DNA of 42,689 nucleotides from JBIOUF01 sp044866695 (GTDB taxonomy: Bacteria; Actinomycetota; Actinomycetes; Propionibacteriales; Nocardioidaceae), in the NCBI GenBank assembly GCA_044866695.1, contig JBIOUF010000084.1:1-42689 (forward strand), read 5' to 3'. Below, in pieces: positions 23,509 through 31,161 of this stretch. A model generated the notes under the pieces. That model ran no database searches and had not been told where the DNA came from. It saw only the letters and a list, made by a program, of their open reading frames with translations. A program made the position numbers and the translations under genes. Position 1 is the stretch's first letter; every line of letters starts with the position of its first letter.

Positions 23509-25341
23509 ATGAGCGACGCCCCCGCCGAGCCCGGGTCCGAACGCGGACGCCGGGTGCTGTCCGCCGTCGCCTGGCCCTACGCCAACGGGCCCCGCCACAT
23601 CGGCCACGTCGCCGGGTTCGGCGTCCCCTCCGACGTGTTCAGCCGCTACATGCGGATGGCCGGCCACGACGTGCTCATGGTGTCGGGCACCGACGAGCAC
23701 GGCACCCCGATCCTGGTGGCCGCCGACGCCGAGGGCGTCTCGCCCCAGGAGCTGGCCGACCGCAACAACCGGGTCATCGTCGAGGACCTGACCGCGCTGG
23801 GCCTGTCGTACGACCTGTTCACGCGCACCACGACCCGCAACCACCACGCGGTCGTGCAGGAGATGTTCACAACCGTCCACAGCAACGGCTACATGGTCGA
23901 GCGGACCACCATGTCGGCGATCAGCCCGTCCACCGGCCGAACCCTCCCGGACCGCTACATCGAGGGCACCTGTCCGATCTGCGGGTACGACGGCGCGCGC
24001 GGAGACCAGTGCGACAACTGCGGCAACCAGCTCGACTCGACCGAGCTGATCTCCCCGCGCTCCCGGATCAACGGCGAAGTGCCGCAGTTCGTCGAGACCC
24101 AGCACTTCTTCCTCGACCTCCCGGCGCTCGCCGGTGCGCTCGGGGCCTGGCTCGACGGGCGCGAGGCGAGCGGCACGTGGCGGCCGAACGTGATCAGGTT
24201 CAGCCAGAACATCCTCGCCGACGTCCGGCCGCGAGCGATGACCCGCGACATCGACTGGGGCATCCCGGTCCCGCTCGACGGCTGGCGCGACCAGCCCACC
24301 AAGCGGCTCTACGTGTGGTTCGACGCCGTCATCGGCTACCTCTCCGCGTCGGTGGAGTGGGCCCGGCGCACCGGCGACCCGGACCGCTGGCGGGACTGGT
24401 GGAACGACCCGTCGGCGGTGTCGTACTACTTCATGGGCAAGGACAACATCACCTTCCACTCCCAGATCTGGCCGGCCGAGCTGCTGGCGTACGACGGACG
24501 CGGCGATCGGGGCGGCTCGCCGGGCCGGTACGGCACCCTGAACCTGCCCACCGAGGTGGTCAGCTCGGAGTTCCTCACCATGGAGGGGCGCAAGTTCTCC
24601 TCCTCCAAGGCAGTGGTGATCTACGTGCGCGACGTGCTCTCGCGCTACCAGCCCGACGCGCTGCGCTACTTCATCTGCGCGGCCGGGCCGGAGAGCTCCG
24701 ACGCGGACTTCACCTGGGCGGAGTTCGTGCGCCGCACCAACGACGAGCTGGTCGCCGGGTGGGGCAACCTGGTGAACCGCGCCGGCTCGATGATCGCCAA
24801 GAACTTCGGCGAGATCCCGCCCGCGGGACCCCTGACCGCCGCCGACACCGCGCTGCTGGACACGGTCGCGGCCGGGTTCGACACCGTGGGGGCGCTCATC
24901 GAGCGGCATCGGCAGAAGCAGGGCGTCGGGGAGGCGATGCGGGTGGTCGCGGACGTCAACCGCTACGTCTCCGACCAGGCGCCGTGGCAGCTCGCCAGGG
25001 ACCCCGCCGACCGGGAGCGGCTCGGCACGATCCTCCACGTGACCGCCCAGGCGGTGGCCGACTGCAACCTGATCCTGTCGCCGTTCCTGCCGCACGCGGC
25101 GAACGCGGTCGACCGGGTGCTCGGCGGTGCCGGCGACGTGGCGCCGATGCCGCGCATCGAGGAGGTGGCCGACCTCGACGGGGGCCCGGGCTACCCCGTG
25201 ATCACCGGCGACTACGACGCAGCGCCGCGGTGGCGCCGGCGCCCGGTCGTCGCGGGGACGCCGCTGGCCAGGCCCGAGCCGGTGTTCGCCAAGCTGGACG
25301 TGAGCGTCGTCGACGAGGAGCTGGCCCGCCTGGGCGGCTAG
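23509..25341 (+). CDS. metG: Methionyl-tRNA synthetase
   Basis: 610 residues, class I synthetase charging initiator and elongator tRNA-Met. The HIGH motif is HIGH at residues 30-33. A four-cysteine zinc knuckle (CPICGYDGARGDQCDNCG) is near residue 160. The KMSKS loop is KFSSSK (from Lys362). The alpha-helical anticodon-binding domain follows, and the protein ends after a short tail without the C-terminal dimerisation domain of the longer form. The gene is flanked by repeat cluster A and the Stv-like gene. It is not at this place in M. tuberculosis, so the segment is probably an insertion into the conserved order. Confidence 0.96.
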   Translation: MSDAPAEPGSERGRRVLSAVAWPYANGPRHIGHVAGFGVPSDVFSRYMRMAGHDVLMVSGTDEHGTPILVAADAEGVSPQELADRNNRVIVEDLTALGLSYDLFTRTTTRNHHAVVQEMFTTVHSNGYMVERTTMSAISPSTGRTLPDRYIEGTCPICGYDGARGDQCDNCGNQLDSTELISPRSRINGEVPQFVETQHFFLDLPALAGALGAWLDGREASGTWRPNVIRFSQNILADVRPRAMTRDIDWGIPVPLDGWRDQPTKRLYVWFDAVIGYLSASVEWARRTGDPDRWRDWWNDPSAVSYYFMGKDNITFHSQIWPAELLAYDGRGDRGGSPGRYGTLNLPTEVVSSEFLTMEGRKFSSSKAVVIYVRDVLSRYQPDALRYFICAAGPESSDADFTWAEFVRRTNDELVAGWGNLVNRAGSMIAKNFGEIPPAGPLTAADTALLDTVAAGFDTVGALIERHRQKQGVGEAMRVVADVNRYVSDQAPWQLARDPADRERLGTILHVTAQAVADCNLILSPFLPHAANAVDRVLGGAGDVAPMPRIEEVADLDGGPGYPVITGDYDAAPRWRRRPVVAGTPLARPEPVFAKLDVSVVDEELARLGG

Positions 25342-25457
25342 CCGGCGCGCGCGGTCCGTCCGGGCAGTCCGGAGGCCCGGACGGCTGCCCCTGCGACGCT
25401 GACGCGGCCGCCGCACGGCCCCACATGATCGAGGGGTCTGCCGACCAAGGAGGGCCC

Positions 25458-26606
25458 ATGGCACGCGCGTTCATCCTCAGCCACGGCGAGCGGAACCAGG
25501 AGGACTGGGACACCTTCGTCCCCGACGGGTCGACCATCTCCTTCTACTCCGACTTCGACGAGGCGACCCAGCGGTCGATCGGGCTCGCGGCGCTGAGCGC
25601 GGGCGACGTCGAGCCGTTCGACACCTACGACGGGGGCCAGCTGATCCCGAACTACGTGCTCTCGGCGTTCGAGGACTCCGCGCTCGCCGAGCACATGACC
25701 ACCGAGTCGTCGGCCACCGGGGCCAAGCCGTACTACGTCGGCATCGACCTGCCCGACCCGGTCCAGCTGTGCTCCGACCCCGAGGAGTGCCAGAAGACCT
25801 ACCCCCAGCACGCGGACAGCTGCGAAGGCGTGTTCGGCAAGGTCGCGGAGGACGAGATCCTCTCGGTGTCCTGCCGCGTGCTCTCCGGTGACGACGACGC
25901 GGGCGCGACCGACGTCATGGAGGGCAGCACCGACTTCATGGACGAGCTGCGCGAGGAGGCCAACCGGATCCAGGCGTGGCTGGCCAGCGACCCCCGGGCC
26001 GCCATCGCCTACTGGGAGTCCCTCACCGACGCGACCAAGGTGCAGCTGACCGGCGTGAACATCGACCTCGAGGAGGACGTCGCGGCCTACTACGACGCCG
26101 GTGGCGAGTCCACCCCGAGGGCGGTGCTGCAGGCCCGGCAGTACCTCGCCGACGCCGGCGAGGGCTCCTTCTACGACTGGGTGGCCGGCCTCGACGCCAA
26201 GCAGCAGGAGCTCATCCTCGGCGAGACCGACCTGGAGGCGGCCTTCGAGCGGGAGAAGGCCCGGCGCAACAAGTCGATCACCTGGGACGAGGTGGACTGG
26301 GGCTTCGTGCAGAACCTCAACCAGCGGCTGCTCAAGGACTGCGACAAGGGCGGGTCGCTGCCGTTCTGGCAGGCCGGCGCAGGACTGCTCCTGGGCACCG
26401 AGCAGCCCCCGACGTACCGGCGGCTCTTCGAGCAGCTTCGCGGGGAGGCCGACGGCGACGGCGAGGCGCCCAGCGGCACGGTCACGGTGCTGTCCCGAGG
26501 CAGTGGGCTCAGCCACGGCGAGGTCGAGGTCACCGGCGACTACGACGAGGAGGCCTTCAAGCAGGCGCTGCGGCAGTTCTCCCAGAAGAAGGTCACCTTC
26601 GCCTAG
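25458..26606 (+). CDS. Hypothetical acidic protein with Stv-adhesin-like N-terminus
   Basis: 382 residues, not confidently assigned. The N-terminus (ILSHGER, then VPDGSTISFYSDFDE, residues 6-35) and a cysteine cluster near residues 106-140 (pattern LC-x5-C-x9-SCEGVFGK-x10-SCRV) resemble the putative adhesin Stv domain. That domain is known mainly from bacterial surface or polymorphic-toxin contexts. The rest (about residues 150-382) is acidic, rich in Trp and Tyr, and mostly helical. No signal peptide or membrane helix is seen, so export, if any, would need another route. AAGGAGGG gives a strong ribosome site before ATG 25458. It lies directly before the 22-bp repeat array. Confidence 0.6.
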   Translation: MARAFILSHGERNQEDWDTFVPDGSTISFYSDFDEATQRSIGLAALSAGDVEPFDTYDGGQLIPNYVLSAFEDSALAEHMTTESSATGAKPYYVGIDLPDPVQLCSDPEECQKTYPQHADSCEGVFGKVAEDEILSVSCRVLSGDDDAGATDVMEGSTDFMDELREEANRIQAWLASDPRAAIAYWESLTDATKVQLTGVNIDLEEDVAAYYDAGGESTPRAVLQARQYLADAGEGSFYDWVAGLDAKQQELILGETDLEAAFEREKARRNKSITWDEVDWGFVQNLNQRLLKDCDKGGSLPFWQAGAGLLLGTEQPPTYRRLFEQLRGEADGDGEAPSGTVTVLSRGSGLSHGEVEVTGDYDEEAFKQALRQFSQKKVTFA

Positions 26607-26607
26607 C

Positions 26608-26761
26608 CGAACCGTCAACTCGTGCGCGCCGAACCGTCAACTCTTGCGGGTCGAGCCGTCAACTCTTGCGGCCGCGCACCAACCTTGACGGCTCGACCCA
26701 CCAACATTGACGGCTCGGCGCACCAACATTGACGGCTCGGCGCACCAGCATTGACGGCTCG
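26608..26761. repeat. Seven-copy 22-bp array with central inversion
   Basis: Three copies of the 11-bp core CGARCCGTCAA (starts 26608, 26630 and 26652) are followed by four copies in opposite orientation, TTGACGGCTCG (starts 26685, 26707, 26729 and 26751). The step is exactly 22 bp inside each half. The 11 bp between cores vary (ACTCTTGCG-type on the left, CCAACA-type on the right). A GCGGCCGC palindrome (26668-26675) lies close to the axis. The array covers most of the 201-bp gap between the Stv-like gene and rpiB. Confidence 0.92.
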
Positions 26762-26795
26762 GCGGCAGGGGCGCACAGGCCGTCGGCGGGTCTGC

Positions 26796-26801
26796 CAGAA
26801 T
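26796..26801 (+). promoter_or_regulatory. Putative rpiB -10 box (leaderless)
   Basis: CAGAAT ends 6 nt before ATG 26808. The 22-bp array ends 34 nt upstream of it. Confidence 0.4.
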
Positions 26802-26807
26802 CACGGC

Positions 26808-27317
26808 ATGCGGGTGCACCTCGGATCCGACCACGCCGGCCTGGACCTCAAGAGCCACCTGGTGCGGTGGCTCGTGGACCGGGGGCACGAGCCGGTCGAC
26901 CACGGGCCGTTCGAGTTCGACGCGGACGACGACTACCCGGTGTTCTGCATCCGGGCGGCCGAGGGCGTCGTGGCCGACCAGGAGCGGGGCGTCGAGGCGC
27001 TCGGCGTGGTGGTCGGAGGTTCGGGCAACGGTGAGCAGATCGCGGCGAACAAGGTGCGCGGCGTGCGCGCGGCGCTGGCCTGGAACCACGACACCGCGGT
27101 GCTGGCCCGAGAGCACAACGACGCCAACGTCGTCTCCGTGGGCGGCCGGATGCACTCGGTGGAGGAGATGACCGGGTTCGTCGAGGCCTTCCTCGCCACG
27201 CCGTTCAGCGGCGACCCCCGGCACGAACGCAGGATCGCGATGCTCACCGCCTACGAACGCACCGGCGTCCGGCCCCCGCTGCCGGCGTCCGCCCGCGTCC
27301 GCGGCTCCGATGCCTGA
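26808..27317 (+). CDS. rpiB: Ribose-5-phosphate isomerase B
   Basis: 169 residues of the RpiB/LacAB family; interconverts ribose-5-phosphate and ribulose-5-phosphate. Motifs: GSDHAGLDLK at the start and GGSGNGEQIAANKVRGVRAA near residue 68. The SGNGE form with an acidic catalytic residue is typical of actinobacterial RpiB (Glu in place of the Cys of E. coli RpiB). The stop overlaps the nei2 start by 8 nt, so both are co-translated, as in M. tuberculosis Rv2465c-Rv2464c. Confidence 0.95.
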   Translation: MRVHLGSDHAGLDLKSHLVRWLVDRGHEPVDHGPFEFDADDDYPVFCIRAAEGVVADQERGVEALGVVVGGSGNGEQIAANKVRGVRAALAWNHDTAVLAREHNDANVVSVGGRMHSVEEMTGFVEAFLATPFSGDPRHERRIAMLTAYERTGVRPPLPASARVRGSDA

Positions 27318-28206
27318 GGGGCACACCCTCCGCCGGATCGCAGACGCGCTGACCCGCGAGCTGGGTGGGCGTCCCGTGCGGGTGAGCAGCCCGCAGGGCC
27401 GGTTCGCCGTCGAGGCGGCCGGCCTGGACGGCGCGGTGCTGGCCGGCGCCGCGCCGGCCGGCAAGCACCTGTTCCTGGAGTTCCCGGGAGAGCGGTTCGT
27501 CCACGTCCACCTCGGCCTGATCGGCGGCCTCGAGGTGCGCCCGGGACCGGCCCCGCCCCCGGTCGGCCAGGTCCGCCTGCGACTGGTGGGCGAGGCAGCG
27601 TACGCCGACCTACGCGGCGCCACCGTGTGCGAGCTGGTCGGCCCCGCCGCCCGGGCCGCGGTCGTGACCGCGCTCGGTCCGGATCCGCTACGACCCGGAG
27701 CGGACCCCGGCCGGGCCTGGTCGCGGATCTCCCGGAGCCCTCGTGCGGTGGGCGACCTGCTCCTGGACCAGTCGGTCATCGCTGGTGTGGGCAACGTCTA
27801 CCGGGCGGAGGTGCTGTTCCGGCAACGCCTGCACCCGGCCCGCCCGGGGAGCACGCTGCGGCGCAGCCGGTTCGGGGCGGTCTGGGCCGACCTGGTGACG
27901 CTGATGGCCGACGGGGTCAGGACCGGCCGGATCGACACGGTGCGTCCCGAGCACACCCCGGAGGCGATGGGACGGCCGCCGCGGCGCGACGACCACGGCG
28001 GCGAGGTCTACGTCTACCGCCGGCACGGCCAGCCCTGCCTGGTCTGCGGCACCCGCGTCCGGACCGAGCCGCTGGCCGGCCGCAACGCGTTCTGGTGCCC
28101 CCGCTGCCAGCCGGTGTTCCGGTCCCGCGCCGGACGGGCGAGCGCCCGTGCGACCCCCTCCACAGGCCTCCTGCGTGCGAACCCGGGTCAGGTTCGCATG
28201 CCCTAG
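27310..28206 (+). CDS. Fpg/Nei-family DNA glycosylase (Nei2-type)
   Basis: 298 residues. Cuts out oxidised bases and nicks the strand through the N-terminal proline. The start is MPEGHT (Pro2 nucleophile, Glu3), the Nei rather than Fpg form. The H2TH helix region is DQSVIAGVGNVYRAEVLF (about residues 154-171). A C-terminal zinc finger has C-x2-C ... C-x2-C (CLVCGT and FWCPRC, about residues 240-265). A 30-residue low-complexity tail follows. Overlaps rpiB by 8 nt. Corresponds to M. tuberculosis Nei2 (Rv2464c). Confidence 0.93.
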   Translation: MPEGHTLRRIADALTRELGGRPVRVSSPQGRFAVEAAGLDGAVLAGAAPAGKHLFLEFPGERFVHVHLGLIGGLEVRPGPAPPPVGQVRLRLVGEAAYADLRGATVCELVGPAARAAVVTALGPDPLRPGADPGRAWSRISRSPRAVGDLLLDQSVIAGVGNVYRAEVLFRQRLHPARPGSTLRRSRFGAVWADLVTLMADGVRTGRIDTVRPEHTPEAMGRPPRRDDHGGEVYVYRRHGQPCLVCGTRVRTEPLAGRNAFWCPRCQPVFRSRAGRASARATPSTGLLRANPGQVRMP

Positions 28207-28209
28207 TCT
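28204..28209 (+). promoter_or_regulatory. Putative -10 box of phosphatase gene (leaderless)
   Basis: TAGTCT overlaps the nei2 stop codon and ends 6 nt before GTG 28216, supporting that GTG over ATG 28270. Confidence 0.5.
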
Positions 28210-28215
28210 CGGTCC

Positions 28216-29325
28216 GTGGTCGGCACGAGCTCGCAGCGCCTGACGCGGCCGCTCCGGCGACGCGTGGCGATGCGCCGTACGACGGCCGCGCTGCGCCGGT
28301 TCCGCAGCTCAGAGCTGGCCTTGTTCCTGCTGCTGGCCTTGATGGGGGCGGCGGGGGCCTGGGTGCTGTGGATGTACCCGAACGTGCCGGTCAGCCTGAT
28401 GATCCTGCCGATGGTCATCGGCAGCCTGGTGCTCTCGCCCCGGGTGCTGCCCTGGCTGGTGGTCTACCACTTCGCGCTGCTCGCCGTCGTGATGATGCTG
28501 CGCCCTGACTGGATGAGCACCGCCAGGGTCATCGGCCTGGTCGTCTTCGTCGCGGTGGGGCTGGTGATCCTGTGGGCGTCGCTGCGCCGCTCCCGGCTGG
28601 GCGTGGCGGGGGTCCGCGGCGAGTCGATGCTGGTCGACCTGCGCGACCGGATCAACAAGCAGGGGCGGCTGCCCGCGCTGCCGCAGGACTGGTACGCCGA
28701 GGCCGTGCTGCGCTCGGCCGGCGGGTCCTCCTTCGCCGGGGACTTCATGGTGGCGGGGCTGTCGGGCGGCGGCACCGTCCTCGACGTGGCGGTGGTGGAC
28801 GTGTCCGGCAAGGGCGTGCAGGCCGGCACCCGGTCACTGCAGCTGTCCGGCGCGTTCGGCGGGCTGCTCGTCGCACTACCGCCGGACCGGTTCCTGCCGG
28901 CGGCCAACGAGTACCTCCTCGAGCAGGACTGGAGCGAGGGCTTCGCCACGGCGGTGCACCTGTCCCTCGACCTGGTCACCGGCGCCTTCGAGCTGCGCTC
29001 GGCCGGCCACCCGCCGGCGGTGCAGCTGCACGCCGGGTCGGGCCGGTGGGCGGTGCACGAGACGGAGGGCCCGGTGCTCGGGCTCATCCCGGGCGCGCGG
29101 TTCGAGGTCGCCCGCGGCCGGCTGCTGAGCGGGGACGCGCTGCTGCTCTACACCGACGGCCTGGTGGAGACGCCCAGCCGGGACATCGCCCTGGGCATCG
29201 ACCGGCTCACCGGGCTCGGGGAGAAGCTGTTCCGCAGCGGCTTCGAGAAGGGCGCGACCCGGCTGGTCGACCGGCTGGAGTCGTTCAACGACGACCGGGC
29301 GCTGCTGTTGCTGCACCGCCTGTGA
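28216..29325 (+). CDS. Membrane-anchored SpoIIE-type PP2C phosphatase
   Basis: 369 residues. A basic N-terminus is followed by about four membrane helices (residues 33-125), then a cytoplasmic PP2C/SpoIIE phosphatase domain (about residues 150-369). Metal-binding aspartates are in SSFAGDFMVAG, VVDVSGKG and YTDGLVE. These enzymes usually dephosphorylate anti-anti-sigma (STAS) proteins in partner-switching stress pathways. No STAS or anti-sigma kinase gene is near, so it is an orphan here. A short signal is suggested only by the membrane domain. No terminator is obvious before the tRNA genes. Confidence 0.88.
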   Translation: MVGTSSQRLTRPLRRRVAMRRTTAALRRFRSSELALFLLLALMGAAGAWVLWMYPNVPVSLMILPMVIGSLVLSPRVLPWLVVYHFALLAVVMMLRPDWMSTARVIGLVVFVAVGLVILWASLRRSRLGVAGVRGESMLVDLRDRINKQGRLPALPQDWYAEAVLRSAGGSSFAGDFMVAGLSGGGTVLDVAVVDVSGKGVQAGTRSLQLSGAFGGLLVALPPDRFLPAANEYLLEQDWSEGFATAVHLSLDLVTGAFELRSAGHPPAVQLHAGSGRWAVHETEGPVLGLIPGARFEVARGRLLSGDALLLYTDGLVETPSRDIALGIDRLTGLGEKLFRSGFEKGATRLVDRLESFNDDRALLLLHRL

Positions 29326-29420
29326 CACCCTTGTGACACTATGGTCCGCGCGTCTCGCGGCGGGGCGCGCCCCTGGGGCTCGCGTCAAGCTGCCGTCAGT
29401 GCACCCATCGGGGGACGCAG

Positions 29421-29491
29421 GCGGATGTAGCTCAATGGTAGAGCCCCAGTCTTCCAAACTGGCTACGCGGGTTCGATTCCCGTCATCCGCT
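29421..29491 (+). tRNA. tRNA-Gly (anticodon TCC)
   Basis: Cloverleaf with acceptor GCGGATG / CATCCGC, anticodon stem CCAGT / ACTGG, loop CTTCCAA with TCC (29453-29455) and T-loop GGTTCGATTCC. Discriminator T. CCA not encoded. Confidence 0.96.
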
Positions 29492-29518
29492 CGGGCCGGC
29501 GCGGCACGCGTCCGGCAC

Positions 29519-29591
29519 CGGGGCGTAGCGTAGTGGCTAGCGCGCCTGCTTTGGGAGCAGGAGATCGCAGGTTCGAGTCCTGTCGCCCCGA
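29519..29591 (+). tRNA. tRNA-Pro (anticodon TGG)
   Basis: Cloverleaf with acceptor CGGGGCG / CGCCCCG, anticodon stem CCTGC / GCAGG, loop TTTGGGA with TGG (29552-29554) and T-loop GGTTCGAGTCC. Discriminator A. CCA not encoded. It follows tRNA-Gly by 27 nt and precedes tig by 60 nt. Confidence 0.96.
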
Positions 29592-29651
29592 CTCCACCCG
29601 CGACCTCGTGCGTCCGCAGCCCGACCCCGCCGACCGACTGGAGACCTACCC

Positions 29652-31148
29652 GTGAAGAGCGCCGTCGAGACCCTCGGCCCGACCCGGGCCAAGCTCACCG
29701 TCGAGGTGCCCTTCGACGAGCTCAGGGCCAGCCTCGACGCGGCCTACCGGACGATCGCGAAGCAGATCAACGTGCCCGGCTTCCGCCGGGGGAAGGTGCC
29801 GCCCCCGGTGATCGACCGGCAGGTGGGTCGCGGCGCCGTCCTCGACCAGGCGCTCAACGACGCGCTGCCCCAGCTCTACCTGGAGGCGCTGAAGGTCAAC
29901 GACCTCGAGCCGCTCGCGCAGCCCGAGATCGACATCACCCGCTTCGAGGACAACGACGGCCTGGAGTTCACCGCGGAGGTCGACGTACGCCCCGAGCTCA
30001 CCCTCCCGGCATACCAGGGGCTCGAGGTCACCGTCGGCGACGCCGAGGTCACCGACCAGGACGTCGAGGAGCAGCTCACCCACCTGCGCGAGCGGTTCGC
30101 CACGCTGGCCGACGTGGACCGTCCCGCCGCCGAGGACGACTTCGTCGTGATGGACCTGGTCGCCAGCCGCGACGGCGCACCGGTCGAGGGCGCGGAGGTC
30201 AGCCAGATGAGCTACCAGGTCGGCAGCGGCGGCATGATCGAGGGCCTGGACGAGGCGCTGACCGGCATGGCGGCCGGCGAGTCGCGGACGTTCACCTCCC
30301 AGCTGGTCGCCGGGGAGGAGCAGGGCCAGGACGTCGAGGTCACCGTGACCGTCGCCGCGGTCAAGGAGCAGGAGCTGCCGGACCTGGACGACGACTTCGC
30401 CCAGCTGGCCTCCGAGTTCGACACGGTCAGCGAGCTCACCGACGACATCCGGGTCCGGCTCGCCGACGACAAGCGGCTCGAGCAGGCCGCCGCCGCCCGC
30501 GACGCGGTGCTCGAGGCGCTGCTGGAGCTGGTGGAGGTGCCGCTGCCGGAGGGCATCGTGGCCGGCCAGGTCGCCGCCCGCAAGGACGCCATGAGCCGGC
30601 AGCTCGGCCAGGCCGGGCTGACGCTGGAGGGCTACCTGGAGTCCCAGGAGCAGACCGTCGACGAGCTCGAGGCCGAGCTGGAGAAGCAGGTGCGTGACGG
30701 GCTGGCCGCGCAGTTCGTCCTGGACGAGATCGCCAAGGCCGAGCAGATCGGCGTGGACCAGAGCGAGCTCACCGAACACATGCTGCGCCGCGCCCAGCAG
30801 TCCGGGCAGAACCCCAACGACTACGTCAAGCACATGGTCGAGCACAACCACGTGCCCGAGCTGGTCTCCGAGGTGGTCCGCGGCAAGGCGCTGGTCGCCG
30901 TGGTCGAGGCGGCCACCGTCACCGACGCCTCCGGGACGGTGCTGGACCTGGCCCGGCTGCGCGGCGACGGCTCGGTCGGCGACACCGGCGACACCTTCGA
31001 CACCGGCGACACCGACGACACCGACGACACGGGCGACACCGGCGACACCGGCGAACCGGCGCAGGAGAGCTCCGACGAGTCGGCCGAGCCGTCCGCCGAC
31101 GAGGCCGCCGAGCGGCCCGCCGAGGACGTCGCCGAGTCCCGGTCCTGA
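29652..31148 (+). CDS. tig: Trigger factor, with repetitive acidic C-terminal tail
   Basis: 498 residues. Ribosome-bound chaperone and peptidyl-prolyl isomerase. The N-terminal ribosome-binding domain has the GFRRGKVP signature (residues 38-45); the FKBP-type domain covers about residues 150-240; the helical chaperone domain runs to about residue 430. The last 65 residues are added acidic sequence: a run of GDT/DDT triplets (codons at 30978-31053) and a Glu/Ser/Ala end. Start is GTG 29652 after a GGAG site. The gene heads a run of proteostasis genes (clpP1, clpP2, clpX) in the same direction. Confidence 0.96.
   Translation: MKSAVETLGPTRAKLTVEVPFDELRASLDAAYRTIAKQINVPGFRRGKVPPPVIDRQVGRGAVLDQALNDALPQLYLEALKVNDLEPLAQPEIDITRFEDNDGLEFTAEVDVRPELTLPAYQGLEVTVGDAEVTDQDVEEQLTHLRERFATLADVDRPAAEDDFVVMDLVASRDGAPVEGAEVSQMSYQVGSGGMIEGLDEALTGMAAGESRTFTSQLVAGEEQGQDVEVTVTVAAVKEQELPDLDDDFAQLASEFDTVSELTDDIRVRLADDKRLEQAAAARDAVLEALLELVEVPLPEGIVAGQVAARKDAMSRQLGQAGLTLEGYLESQEQTVDELEAELEKQVRDGLAAQFVLDEIAKAEQIGVDQSELTEHMLRRAQQSGQNPNDYVKHMVEHNHVPELVSEVVRGKALVAVVEAATVTDASGTVLDLARLRGDGSVGDTGDTFDTGDTDDTDDTGDTGDTGEPAQESSDESAEPSADEAAERPAEDVAESRS
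30978..31053. repeat. 9-bp coding microsatellite in tig
   Basis: About eight in-frame copies of GGCGACACC and variants encode Gly-Asp-Thr, Asp-Asp-Thr and Phe-Asp-Thr triplets. Length change by one unit would keep the frame. Confidence 0.85.
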
Positions 31149-31161
31149 ACGGCGCCGACCC

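Noticed and set aside
26685..26756. TTGACG cores of the 22-bp array as a series of -35 boxes
   Set aside because: No -10 box lies 16-19 bp downstream of any core; the nearest to rpiB is 39 bp from the CAGAAT box.
26637..27794. 385-codon minus-strand frame opposite rpiB and nei2
   Set aside because: Shadow of two conserved genes; its ends come from the 22-bp array.
30694..31161. N-terminal extension of the alpha/beta hydrolase
   Set aside because: This stretch is the tig gene in another frame; the ATG at 31162 just after the tig stop is the natural start.
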